From: CAYPXN01 sp964470915 | Lineage (GTDB): Bacteria; UBA10199; JADFYH01 | Reading direction: 5' to 3' | NCBI GenBank assembly: GCA_964470915.1 | Contig: CAYYEM010000003.1 | Coordinates: forward strand, 18,491-82,490 | Length of the DNA: 64,000 nt | Shown here: in pieces, positions 24,927 through 33,369 of the stretch | Layout: each line of letters opens with the position of its first letter | Numbering within the stretch: position 1 is the stretch's first letter | The notes under the pieces: generated by a model | What the model was told of the DNA's origin: nothing | Database searches by the model: none | The model's input: the letters and a program-made list of their open reading frames with translations, nothing else | Position numbers and translations under genes: made by a program

Positions 24927-25606
24927 TTGAACATTGCCCTGCCTATTCTTAAATAAGTTGAACCTTCTTCAGCTGCTACTAAATAATCATTCGACATGCC
25001 CATGGAGAGTTCCGTGAGGGGTTTTTTATAAACATTTTTTTGGTTAAATTCAAAAAGAATTTCACGAAGATGTTTATAGTAAGGTCTTGAGTCTTCAGGA
25101 TCTTCAACCAGTGGAGGGAAAAGCATAAAACCTTGGAGTTCCAGGTGACTGAAATCCCGCATTTTTTCAACAAAACTTCTTAGCTCTTTTTCTGCCACAC
25201 CCGCTTTAGTGGCTTCATGCGCAAGATCGACTTCAATTAACACGCGAGAAATGACATTTCTCTTTTTGGATTCTTCTTCCATTTTAAGAGCCAGATCCCA
25301 GCGATCAAGTGAATGAAAGAGCGCAATATTCTGTAAAAGATACTTGAGTTTATTGCTTTGCAGTCGACCGATGAAATGCCATTCGATATTTGCATCTGAT
25401 AATTGTTCTTTCTTTTCTCTCCATTCCTGAACGTAATTTTCTCCAAATCTATTTTGACCTAATACTAGTAGCTCGCTTAAGTTGTTTGAGTTTTGTCCTT
25501 TGCTGACCACCAAAATTTTTGCGCTCGAAGGGGGGCGACCAGAGTTTTTAAGACAAACTTCAAGTTCAGACTGGATTCGTCGGTAATTTTCAGAAATCAG
25601 GCCCAT
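24923..25606 (-). CDS. yggS: YggS/PLPBP pyridoxal phosphate homeostasis protein
   Basis: 227 residues, single alanine-racemase-type barrel. The PLP lysine is in KILVVSKGQ; FGENYVQEW and IEWHFIGRLQSNK are family blocks, and the end LSMGMSNDYLVAAEEGSTYLRIGRAMF is the phosphate-binding signature. Binds PLP and balances vitamin B6 and amino-acid pools; no catalytic activity is known. First gene of the proC operon. Family blocks usually read VSKTxP; here VSKGQN is a small deviation. Confidence 0.95.
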   Translation of the reverse strand: MGLISENYRRIQSELEVCLKNSGRPPSSAKILVVSKGQNSNNLSELLVLGQNRFGENYVQEWREKKEQLSDANIEWHFIGRLQSNKLKYLLQNIALFHSLDRWDLALKMEEESKKRNVISRVLIEVDLAHEATKAGVAEKELRSFVEKMRDFSHLELQGFMLFPPLVEDPEDSRPYYKHLREILFEFNQKNVYKKPLTELSMGMSNDYLVAAEEGSTYLRIGRAMFK

Positions 25607-25728
25607 GACTCTGATGTAATGATCTTAAAGATTAAAGTCAAAGCTCTTTCTGTTTACTTGATTTCGTGAGAGCCTTATGCTTCCATGTGCTTCAATTTAT
25701 GATGGGGAATTTTATTTTTTTGAAAAAT

Positions 25729-26256
25729 ATGAGATATTTTATTTTTGTTTTACTTTGCTTGCTTCCCGCTTGTTTTTTAAGAGGGCCTAGCAATCCGGGG
25801 AAGGTCAGATCTTATGCTCCAGGCATGGTGAAGACAGATAAAGGATATTATGGGGTAGGGCCATTGCCAAGCGAATGGAAACGTGGACGTGTCGGTAATT
25901 ATAAAGTCTTGGTATTTTATAATGAAGCTTTTCAAAGCAGTATTGAAACAGATGCCTTTTGCGACCATTCTTTCGATGATGCTTCATTGAGTGTTTTAAC
26001 CAAACATCTTCACATGGGGCTTACTAATGCCAAAACAAAAAGTGAAACGCCTTTCATGCTTGATTCACGTGGAGCCCTTCGTAGCATTACGCAGGGGACT
26101 ATCGATGGGGTAGAAATGGTGATGGATTCAGTAGTCATTAAGAAAGACAATTGCTTGTTTGATTTTGTGCTCATTTCAAAACCTTCTAAATATAAATCTG
26201 CCGTTTTTGATTTTGAAAATTTCTTTGGCGGCTTCCGCTATACCGGAGACATTTAA
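25729..26256 (+). CDS. putative lipoprotein of the mla operon
   Basis: About 175 residues from ATG 25729 (in-frame alternatives at 25666 GTG and 25699 ATG). The short signal RYFIFVLLCLLPAC fits a lipobox with Cys at position 15. The mature part (VGPLPSEWKRGRVGNYKVLV, FYNEAFQSSIETDAFCDHSF) is unrecognised. Its stop overlaps the mlaE ATG by one base, so it is part of the lipid transport operon and may be its outer-membrane or periplasmic partner. That role is inference. Confidence 0.65.
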   Translation: MRYFIFVLLCLLPACFLRGPSNPGKVRSYAPGMVKTDKGYYGVGPLPSEWKRGRVGNYKVLVFYNEAFQSSIETDAFCDHSFDDASLSVLTKHLHMGLTNAKTKSETPFMLDSRGALRSITQGTIDGVEMVMDSVVIKKDNCLFDFVLISKPSKYKSAVFDFENFFGGFRYTGDI

Positions 26257-27032
26257 TGCAAGTTTTTTTTGCTAATCTGGGAGAGGGATTCATCGCTGTG
26301 ATGAGTTATCTGGGTGGGCTCTGTTTTCTAACTGCTCAAACTCTCAGCTCTATCTTGAAAGAAAAATTCAACTGGAAAGAGTGTATCAATCAATTTGAAA
26401 TGGTGGGGATTAAGTCGGCCTCTCTTACCAACTTGATTGCAATTTTTACCGGAATGGTTTTGGCAGTGCAATTCATTGTGGGTTTAGAACGATTTGGTTT
26501 ACAAAATTATACAGGGCAAATCGTGGGGATCGCGATTACACGTGAATTGGGTCCTGTATTAACCGCTGTCATGATTGCTGCAAGGGTGGGGGCAGGGATT
26601 ACTGCTGAGTTAGGTTCGATGAATGTGACTGAGCAGGTTCTGGCGATTGAGGCGATGGGAGCGAATCCCATTCAAAAATTAGTGGTCCCCCGAGTTTTGG
26701 CGACAACGATTTGTACTCCTATTTTATCAATTATTGCTGACTTTATCGGGATTTTTGGAGGCATGCTCATTACTATTTTACAAACAGGGGTGAGCAGTAC
26801 TTTTTATTTGAACCAAATTACTAGTACTGTTGAATTTATGGATTTTAGTAGCGGGATCGCTAAAACATTTTTCTTCGGATTTTTTATTGGGATTATTGCT
26901 TGTTATCAAGGTTTGAATACTCACGGAGGGACTGAGGGGGTCGGAAGGGCGACCACTTTGTCGGTGGTATATGGTTGTATTTGTGTTTTCGTATCGGATT
27001 TTTTCTTAACCAAACTTTTTTTGGTTTTTTAA
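26256..27032 (+). CDS. mlaE: MlaE-type ABC lipid transport permease
   Basis: 258 residues, six hydrophobic segments, with the MlaE/YrbE core GIAITRELGPVLTAVMIAARVGAGITAELGSMNVTEQ and ...IEAMGANPIQKLVVPRVLA. It transports phospholipids between inner membrane and MCE protein together with MlaF and MlaD. It is followed by a GGA ribosome site and the start of mlaF. Confidence 0.96.
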   Translation: MQVFFANLGEGFIAVMSYLGGLCFLTAQTLSSILKEKFNWKECINQFEMVGIKSASLTNLIAIFTGMVLAVQFIVGLERFGLQNYTGQIVGIAITRELGPVLTAVMIAARVGAGITAELGSMNVTEQVLAIEAMGANPIQKLVVPRVLATTICTPILSIIADFIGIFGGMLITILQTGVSSTFYLNQITSTVEFMDFSSGIAKTFFFGFFIGIIACYQGLNTHGGTEGVGRATTLSVVYGCICVFVSDFFLTKLFLVF

Positions 27033-27040
27033 GGATTTGC

Positions 27041-27204
27041 ATGCANNNNNNNNNNNNNNNNNNNNNNNNNNNNNNNNNNNNNNNNNNNNNNNNNNNNNNN
27101 NNNNNNNNNNNNNNNNNNNNNNNNNNNNNNNNNNNNNNNNNNNNNCATCGGGAATCCCCGATAAAATAGCCCAGCAGTTTATAAATGGTAATATTGGGCA
27201 GTGA
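27041..27204 (+). pseudogene. mlaF: mlaF ATPase gene, present only as ends around an assembly gap
   Basis: An ATG at 27041 lies 6 nt after AAGGA. Sequence is lost to 100 N at 27046-27145. It resumes with codons for SGIPDKIAQQFINGNIGQ and a TGA at 27202-27204, the typical C-terminus of MlaF/Ttg2A ATPases (...VQQFINGxx). A whole mlaF is about 750 nt, so the N run is a placeholder and the gene is probably intact in the organism. Coordinates describe the visible pieces, not a real deletion. Confidence 0.7.
27046..27145. other. assembly gap of 100 N
   Basis: Exactly 100 unknown bases inside mlaF. This round length is a scaffolding convention for unknown size. Confidence 0.97.
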
Positions 27205-27315
27205 GTGAAAGCTGGACTTGTTCCAGATTTCACGAACAAGAATAGGGGTGCGGGGATGACCATCGGGAATCCCCGATAAAATAGCCCAGCAGTTTATAAA
27301 TGGTAATATTGGGCA
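27146..27315 (+). repeat. 55-bp direct repeat of the mlaF 3' end
   Basis: 27146-27200 is repeated at 27261-27315 without a mismatch I can see (period 115). Both copies encode SGIPDKIAQQFINGNIGQ in the right frame and end with a stop. The 60 nt between contain GTTCCAGATTTCACGAAC-like palindromic sequence and GGGGTGCGGGGATGAC, reminiscent of dispersed intergenic repeats. Either a small local duplication or a join artefact at the gap edge. Confidence 0.85.
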
Positions 27316-27333
27316 ATAAGGACCTCAATTATT

Positions 27334-28236
27334 ATGGATAAGAAAACAGTCACACAAGTTAAAGTGGGAATTTTTGTCGCCTTAGGCATCGTTTTGTGCA
27401 TGGTGGTTATTTTTATGCTCGAGGGAAAGCAGAGTTTGTTTGAAAGAAACTTCACTCTGAATGCAAAGTTTAAAGATATTAGTGGGCTGAGAGAGGGTGC
27501 TTCTGTGTTTTTGGCAGGAGTGACAGTTGGCACCGTTAGTGAAATTCAATTTCCGAAAGATTTGACTGAAAAAGTAGTCGTTGTGAAAATGAAAATAGTT
27601 TCTCGATATCGTGAACGTATTCGAGAAGATAGTGAAGCTTCTATTGTGACTCAAGGTTTGTTGGGTGATAAAGTGATCTTGGTGAAAGTTGGAACCCCTG
27701 ATTCGCCAGAAGTGAAAGACGGTGCTTACCTGAAAGTAGTGAAGTCTTTTTCGGTCGATAGTATGGCGGAAGATGGTGGTGAGCTTATTGAAAACTTGAA
27801 GGAATTATCTAAAAACATGAATGGCTTGATGAAAGATATTAAAGAGAAAAAGAGTCTGTTGCATGCCTTGATCTATGATTACAAAGGTGAAGATATTATT
27901 GCAGAGATGGCTTCGATTAGTCGAACTGCCGGAAGGTTGGTTCGGGAAGTGGAGTCTGGCAAGGGAGTTTTGCATGCTCTCATCTATGACAAGGCAGATC
28001 CTCAAATGGCAAAAAATTTATCTCAAGCTCTCGGAAATATGAAAAAAACGAGCGACCATCTTTCACTTGTGACTCAGCGCATCGAAAAAGGTGAGGGGAC
28101 GATTGGGGGGCTTGTGAATGATCCTACCGTTTATTACGATCTGAAAACGCTTTTAGGCAATGCAAACCGTAGCAAGCTCATGAAAGCAGTTATTCGTTAC
28201 ACTTTGCTTCAAAATGAAAAAGAGACCTTGCAGTAG
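27334..28236 (+). CDS. mlaD: MlaD-type MCE domain lipid-binding protein
   Basis: 300 residues. One N-terminal transmembrane helix (VGIFVALGIVLCMVVIFMLE) anchors a periplasmic MCE domain (LNAKFKDISGLREGASVFLAGVTVG ... ASIVTQGLLGDKVILVKVG). A helical tail with two similar units (LLHALIYDYKGEDII, VLHALIYDKADPQMA) follows. It binds lipid in the periplasm for the MlaEF pump. An AAGGA site 11 nt before the ATG lies within the repeat boundary. Confidence 0.94.
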   Translation: MDKKTVTQVKVGIFVALGIVLCMVVIFMLEGKQSLFERNFTLNAKFKDISGLREGASVFLAGVTVGTVSEIQFPKDLTEKVVVVKMKIVSRYRERIREDSEASIVTQGLLGDKVILVKVGTPDSPEVKDGAYLKVVKSFSVDSMAEDGGELIENLKELSKNMNGLMKDIKEKKSLLHALIYDYKGEDIIAEMASISRTAGRLVREVESGKGVLHALIYDKADPQMAKNLSQALGNMKKTSDHLSLVTQRIEKGEGTIGGLVNDPTVYYDLKTLLGNANRSKLMKAVIRYTLLQNEKETLQ

Positions 28237-28238
28237 TT

Positions 28239-28394
28239 TATACTCAAGAGTATAATTTTGTTATGGGTTCTCCAACATAGAGCCTGCCTTATTTTCCGCG
28301 CTTTTTGCAACTTGAGTTCGATCTTTCTCAAGTATTTTCTTGTAAAGTAAAATTGGGGTTATTTGTCAACCAGATGGGGCTCGCGTTGAGCCCC
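28239..28394 (+). terminator. AT-rich hairpin after mlaD, then a GC hairpin before prkA
   Basis: A perfect palindrome TATACTCAAGAGTATA (28239-28254) followed by ATTTTG may terminate the mla operon. Further on GGGGCTC/GAGCCCC (28376-28394) forms a strong hairpin, 80 nt before the prkA start. No T run follows the second one, so it may be a leader structure or a dispersed repeat. Confidence 0.45.
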
Positions 28395-28472
28395 CTTCGC
28401 CGGCAAAGCCGATGGAGCCTTCCCCTTAATGCCACAAGGCTAAAGGGTGGGATCAATCAAGGGAGGAATGTT

Positions 28473-30536
28473 ATGGGTTCACTGATGGAGGTTTTAAAAA
28501 ATCTTCAGGATGTAAAAAGCTATCAAGATATTACATGGCAAGGAAGTTTTGCAGAATATTTAGATTTGGTGCAATCGAATCCAAAAGTAGCAAGATCCGC
28601 ATTTCAGCGGATGTACGACATGATTATTTCTTATGGGACCGAGGAGTACAAAGAACATAAGAAAAAAATCGTGCGCTATAATTTTTTTAAAGATCCTTTT
28701 GAAAATGGAAAAGATGGAATTTACGGACTTGATCTTCACCTGATGAAGCTGGTTCATCTTTTTAAAAGTGCAGCGCGTCGTTATGGTACTGAAAAAAGAA
28801 TTTTCTTGCTGCATGGCCCGGTAGGTTCATCCAAATCTACTATTGCTCGTTTGCTGAAAAAAGGGATTGAGCATTATACCCATACCCCCGAAGGTGCCTT
28901 GTATACTTTTAAGTGGGTGAGAAAAGGGCAAGATAATTTGAAAAGTATTTTTGGAAACGCAGATGAAATTGCTTGTCCGATGCATGAAGAACCTTTGCGT
29001 TTAGTGCCTGATGAAATGAGGGAAAAAGTCTTAAGTGAAATCAATAAGAACATCAGTGAAGATGAAAAAATCAAAGTGGAAGGTGATTTATGTCCTTCAT
29101 GCCGTTTTATTTATCGTGCCTTGTTACAGCAATACAAGGGGGATTGGAGTAAACTGGTTGAGAATCACATAGAAGTAAAGCGTTTGGTGTTGAGTGAAAA
29201 AGATCGTGTAGGGATTGGGACCTTTCAGCCCAAAGATGAAAAAAATCAGGACTCCACAGAGCTTACTGGGGATATTAACTATCGAAAAATCGCAGAATAT
29301 GGTTCGGAATCTGATCCTCGTGCTTTTAACTTTGATGGAGAATTCAATATTGCCAATCGAGGTATTATAGAGTTTGTAGAAGTTTTGAAGCTCGATGTGG
29401 CTTTTCTTTATGATTTGTTGGGAGCTTCTCAAGAACATCGCGTGAAACCGAAAAAATTTGCTCAAACAGATATCGATGAAGTGATTTTAGGTCACACCAA
29501 TGAGCCTGAATTCCGAAAATTGCAAAGTAATGAATATATGGAAGCGCTGCGGGATAGAACTGTAAAAGTTGATATTCCCTATGTGACGCGTTTGTCGGAA
29601 GAAATGAAAATTTATCAGAAAGATTTTAATTCTGAAAAAATTAAAGGAAAACATATTGCGCCTCACACAATTGAAATGGCTGCGATGTGGGCGATTCTCA
29701 CTCGTTTGGAAGATCCCAAAAAAGCCAATCTTACTCTCGCTCAAAAACTAAAGCTTTATGATGGAAAAACCATGGCGGGTTATACGGAAGATAATGTGAA
29801 AGAGCTTCGTAAAGAAGCAGTTCGAGAAGGACTGGATGGAATTTCACCTCGCTATATCCAAGATAAAATTTCTAATGCATTGGTTCGAGATAGTGAAGGT
29901 TGTGTGAATCCTTTTATGGTTTTGAATGAGTTAGAAAGCGGGCTTCGTCATCACACACTCATTAAGAATGAAGAATTACGTAAGCGCTATATCGAGCAGC
30001 TTGCGATGGTAAAAGATGAATATGAAGATACAGTCAAAAATGAAGTTCAGCGTGCCATTTGCGCGGATGAAGACGCCATTTCTCGTTTGTGTTCAAATTA
30101 TATTGATAACGTAAAGGCCTATACTCAAAAAGAAAGAGTGAGAAATAAATACACAGGTCAGGATGAAGAGCCCGATGAACGCTTGATGCGCGCGGTAGAA
30201 GAAAAAATAGATATTCCTGATTCACGAAAAGATGATTTTCGTCGTGAAATTATGAATTACATCGGTGCTTTGTCGATTGAAGGAAAAAAGTTTGATTATA
30301 AAACCAATGAAAGGCTTCATAAAGCCTTAGAGTTGAAACTTTTTGAAGATCAAAAAGATTCCATTAAACTTACTTCTCTTGTGACGAGTGTAATGGATAA
30401 AGATACCCAAGAAAAAATCGATGTGGTGAAAAGTCGACTGATTAAAAATTACGGCTATTGCGATATTTGTGCGACGGATGTGTTGCACTTTGTGGCAAGC
30501 ATTTTTGCGAGAGGAGATATTAAAGATAGGAGTTAG
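28473..30536 (+). CDS. prkA: PrkA serine protein kinase
   Basis: 687 residues from the ATG at 28473, which has GGGAGG 6 nt upstream; a longer frame from 28305 starts in leader sequence. It has an AAA-like N-terminal domain with Walker A GPVGSSKST, the conserved DPFENGKDGIYGLDLHLMKLV near the start, and FNFDGEFNIANRGIIEFVEVLK. The C-terminal PrkA domain includes GEFNIA-type and ICATDVLHFVASIFARGD blocks. PrkA acts in stationary-phase and nutrient-stress responses together with YeaH and SpoVR, encoded next. Confidence 0.95.
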   Translation: MGSLMEVLKNLQDVKSYQDITWQGSFAEYLDLVQSNPKVARSAFQRMYDMIISYGTEEYKEHKKKIVRYNFFKDPFENGKDGIYGLDLHLMKLVHLFKSAARRYGTEKRIFLLHGPVGSSKSTIARLLKKGIEHYTHTPEGALYTFKWVRKGQDNLKSIFGNADEIACPMHEEPLRLVPDEMREKVLSEINKNISEDEKIKVEGDLCPSCRFIYRALLQQYKGDWSKLVENHIEVKRLVLSEKDRVGIGTFQPKDEKNQDSTELTGDINYRKIAEYGSESDPRAFNFDGEFNIANRGIIEFVEVLKLDVAFLYDLLGASQEHRVKPKKFAQTDIDEVILGHTNEPEFRKLQSNEYMEALRDRTVKVDIPYVTRLSEEMKIYQKDFNSEKIKGKHIAPHTIEMAAMWAILTRLEDPKKANLTLAQKLKLYDGKTMAGYTEDNVKELRKEAVREGLDGISPRYIQDKISNALVRDSEGCVNPFMVLNELESGLRHHTLIKNEELRKRYIEQLAMVKDEYEDTVKNEVQRAICADEDAISRLCSNYIDNVKAYTQKERVRNKYTGQDEEPDERLMRAVEEKIDIPDSRKDDFRREIMNYIGALSIEGKKFDYKTNERLHKALELKLFEDQKDSIKLTSLVTSVMDKDTQEKIDVVKSRLIKNYGYCDICATDVLHFVASIFARGDIKDRS

Positions 30537-30600
30537 AGGTTAGGAGTAAGGGGTGAGGAGAAATTTCTATTCACCTCACACCTAACACCTCGCTCCTCAC
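30537..30600. repeat. imperfect GA/CT-rich inverted repeat between prkA and yeaH
   Basis: GGTTAGGAGTAAGGGGTGAGG on the left faces CACCTCACACCTAACACCT on the right. It starts at the prkA stop and fills the space where a yeaH ribosome site is expected. It looks like a dispersed small repeat; its effect on coupling is unknown. Confidence 0.55.
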
Positions 30601-30610
30601 GCTTTCTGCT

Positions 30611-31723
30611 ATGGTCATGAAAATCGAACAAGATTATAACCGCTTCAAACAAATTGTTCGGGGTAAAATCCGAAGAGAATTGCGCAAGTATATTACCCAG
30701 GGCGAATTGATTGGTAAGCAGGGCAAAGATCTTATCTCTATTCCACTGCCACAAATTGAGATGCCACATATTACTTACGGTTCACGCCAAATGGGCGGTG
30801 TTGGACAGGGAGAGGGCAAAGAAGGCGACGTGTTGGGCGTGGGTGAGCAAGAAGGGGATGGAACTGGAGAAGCAGGAGATAGTCCCGGTGATCATCTTTT
30901 GGAAGTTGAGTTGAGTTTGGAAGAACTTGCTCAAATTATGGGAGAAGAACTTGAACTTCCTAAAATTCAACCCAAAGGGGATTCCAATATCGTTGCTTAT
31001 AAAAGTAAATATTCTTCTATTCGTAATTCAGGCCCCGAATCTCTTCGTCATTTTAAACGGACTTACAAACAAGCGCTAAAACGTCATATTGTCACCGGAG
31101 CTTATGATCCAAAAAATCCGGTGATTGTTCCGATACGAGAAGATAGACGCTATCGTTCTTGGAAAGAAGAAAAAAAACCACAACGAAATGCTGTCGTGAT
31201 TTACATGATGGACGTTTCTGGTTCGATGGGCCAGGAGCAAAAAGAAATTGTAAGGATTGAATCTTTTTGGATCGACACTTGGTTGCGCTCACAATATGAA
31301 GGTCTGGAAACCCGCTATATTATTCATGATGCCGTTGCTCGAGAGGTAGACCAGGAAACTTTTTACCGCACTCGAGAATCAGGCGGCACTATTATTAGTT
31401 CAGCCTACAAACTTTTTCTCAAAATGGTGGAAGAGAGTTACAATCCAGATGACTGGAATATTTATCCCTTCCATTTTTCGGATGGAGATAATTGGTCGGG
31501 TTCCGATACTCAGGAATGTTTGCGTTTGATGGATCAGGAAATTTTTCCAATCTCCAACATGTTTTGTTACGGACAAGTGGAGTCTGAATACGGCAGTGGG
31601 CAGTTTTTGCGGGACTTGAAAGAGAAATTTGGAGATTCAAATGAACGTTTGATTACCTCTAAAATTGAAGGAAAAGAAAAAATCTTTGATTCAATTAAAG
31701 AATTTTTGGGAAAGGGAAAATAA
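30611..31723 (+). CDS. yeaH: YeaH/YhbH family protein (DUF444)
   Basis: 370 residues. Gly/Glu-rich N-terminal segment, then a von Willebrand A-like domain with MIDAS motif DVSGSMG at about residue 200, GGTIISSAYKLF and YPFHFSDGDNW, all DUF444 features. Genes of this family travel with prkA and spoVR in proteobacteria. ATG at 30611 or 30617; the ribosome site is poor because a repeat occupies the leader. Confidence 0.94.
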   Translation: MVMKIEQDYNRFKQIVRGKIRRELRKYITQGELIGKQGKDLISIPLPQIEMPHITYGSRQMGGVGQGEGKEGDVLGVGEQEGDGTGEAGDSPGDHLLEVELSLEELAQIMGEELELPKIQPKGDSNIVAYKSKYSSIRNSGPESLRHFKRTYKQALKRHIVTGAYDPKNPVIVPIREDRRYRSWKEEKKPQRNAVVIYMMDVSGSMGQEQKEIVRIESFWIDTWLRSQYEGLETRYIIHDAVAREVDQETFYRTRESGGTIISSAYKLFLKMVEESYNPDDWNIYPFHFSDGDNWSGSDTQECLRLMDQEIFPISNMFCYGQVESEYGSGQFLRDLKEKFGDSNERLITSKIEGKEKIFDSIKEFLGKGK

Positions 31724-31726
31724 TGG

Positions 31727-31785
31727 TTCGACAGGCTCACCATAAACGGTTTTACTTTGACACCGTTCGTCCTGAGATTGTCGAA
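31727..31785. repeat. REP-like palindrome TTCGACAGGCTCA / TGAGATTGTCGAA
   Basis: Arms 31727-31739 and 31773-31785 form an imperfect inverted repeat between yeaH and spoVR, with an inner ACGGT/ACCGT pair. A closely related element lies at 45103-45155. It ends just before AAGGACAA, the spoVR ribosome site. Confidence 0.75.
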
Positions 31786-31793
31786 GGACAAAT

Positions 31794-33302
31794 ATGAATC
31801 GCACAACTCTTCCAAAAGAACTCGCTGAATGGAAAGTGAAAATCGAGGGAATTGCCCGTTCTTACGGCCTTGATTTTTACCCCACTATTTTTGAAGTGCT
31901 TGATTGGAAGCAGATGAATATGGTGGCTGCCTATGGCGGCTTTCCCAATCGTTATCCTCATTGGAGCTTTGGGATGGAGTATGAACAACTCTCAAAGTCT
32001 TATTCTTACGGTTTATCTAAAATTTATGAAATGGTCATCAATAACGATCCTTCTTATGCTTACCTTCTGCATAGCAACAGTGTGATGGATCAGAAATTGG
32101 TCATGGCCCATGTGTATGGTCATGTCGATTTTTTTAAAAATAATCTATATTTTGCACATACCAATCGCAAAATGATGGATCAAATGGCCAATCATAAAAC
32201 TCGTATTAAGCGTTATATTGATAAATATGGACAAGACGGAGTGGAGAGGTTTTTAGATGTGTGTCTTTCAGTGGATAATCTCATCGATTATCACGGTACA
32301 TTCATCAAGCGACACGAAGACCTGGATGATGCTTTGTTGAATGATGAAGAAAATTCAGGAAGTATGGGCAGTACTTTAGGCGTGAGGAAGCTCAAAAGTA
32401 AAGATTACATGGATAAATTTATTAATCCGACAGAATTCATGGAGGCACAAAAAAAGAAACTGGAAGACAGAATTGAAAAGGAAAAGAAATTTCCAGCTCA
32501 ACCCGAGCGTGATGTGCTGCTTTTTTTATTAGAATATGCGCCGCTAGAGCCCTGGAAACGCGATATTCTGTCGATGATTCGAGAAGAAGCCTATTATTTT
32601 TTACCTCAACGCCAAACGAAAATTATGAATGAAGGTTGGGCTTCCTATTGGCATTCCACTATCATGACTCAGAAAATTTTAGAGCCTCATGAGTTTATTG
32701 ATTATGCGGACCATCACTCGGGAACTTTGGCTTCTCATGGCAGACTGAATCCTTATAAGTTGGGTATCGAACTTTTGCGTGATGTGGAAGACCGTTGGAA
32801 TAAAGGGAAATTCGGTAAAGAGTATGATGAATGTGATGATATGGTGGCTAAAAAGAATTGGGATCGCAAGTTAGGGCAGGGCCGTCAGAAAATTTTTGAA
32901 GTGAGAAAACTGTATAATGATTTAACCTTCATCGATACTTTTTTAACTCCCGAGTTTTGTAAGCAGCAAAAACTATTTGGTTTTGATTACAATAAAAACC
33001 GAAACACTTATGAAATTACTACGAAAGAGTTTAAAAAAATAAAAGAGAAGCTTCTTTTTCAACTGACGAATGGGGGGCAACCTTCGATTTCTGTGTATGA
33101 TGCTAACTATAAAAATCGAGGTGAGCTCTATCTGATTCATCATCATGAAGGCATTGATTTGCGGCTGGATTGGTTGCAGGTTGTTTTGACCAATCTCCAT
33201 GCTATTTGGCACAGACCCGTTCTGATTGAAACCAAGCTTGATAACAGCGAAAGAGTTTATTGCTACAACGGCACAGAACATTCAGATTTTAGGAAAGAGT
33301 AA
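31794..33302 (+). CDS. spoVR: SpoVR family protein
   Basis: 502 residues with family blocks FGMEYEQLSKSYSYGLSKIYEMVINNDP, KLVMAHVYGHVDFFKNN, EGWASYWHSTIMT and HSGTLASHGRLNPYKLGIEL. Role in the PrkA-YeaH-SpoVR set is not biochemically defined; it is tied to stress and spore-cortex phenotypes. The ATG has AAGGA 8 nt upstream. Confidence 0.96.
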   Translation: MNRTTLPKELAEWKVKIEGIARSYGLDFYPTIFEVLDWKQMNMVAAYGGFPNRYPHWSFGMEYEQLSKSYSYGLSKIYEMVINNDPSYAYLLHSNSVMDQKLVMAHVYGHVDFFKNNLYFAHTNRKMMDQMANHKTRIKRYIDKYGQDGVERFLDVCLSVDNLIDYHGTFIKRHEDLDDALLNDEENSGSMGSTLGVRKLKSKDYMDKFINPTEFMEAQKKKLEDRIEKEKKFPAQPERDVLLFLLEYAPLEPWKRDILSMIREEAYYFLPQRQTKIMNEGWASYWHSTIMTQKILEPHEFIDYADHHSGTLASHGRLNPYKLGIELLRDVEDRWNKGKFGKEYDECDDMVAKKNWDRKLGQGRQKIFEVRKLYNDLTFIDTFLTPEFCKQQKLFGFDYNKNRNTYEITTKEFKKIKEKLLFQLTNGGQPSISVYDANYKNRGELYLIHHHEGIDLRLDWLQVVLTNLHAIWHRPVLIETKLDNSERVYCYNGTEHSDFRKE

Positions 33303-33309
33303 ATAAAAA

Positions 33310-33342
33310 ATCCCTCTTCACTTTACAGTGAAGAGGGATTGA
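33310..33342. terminator. bidirectional terminator between convergent genes
   Basis: Stem AATCCCTCTTCACT/AGTGAAGAGGGATT with a TTAC loop, flanked by A-rich and T-rich sequence. Serves spoVR and the leftward lipoprotein gene. Confidence 0.85.
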
Positions 33343-33369
33343 GATTTCTTTTATAGTTTTTATTCTTTT

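Noticed and set aside
28305..28472. Longer N-terminus for PrkA from an ATG-like start at 28305
   Set aside because: This stretch contains GC hairpins and lacks conservation features; ATG 28473 has a strong GGGAGG site and gives the usual PrkA length.
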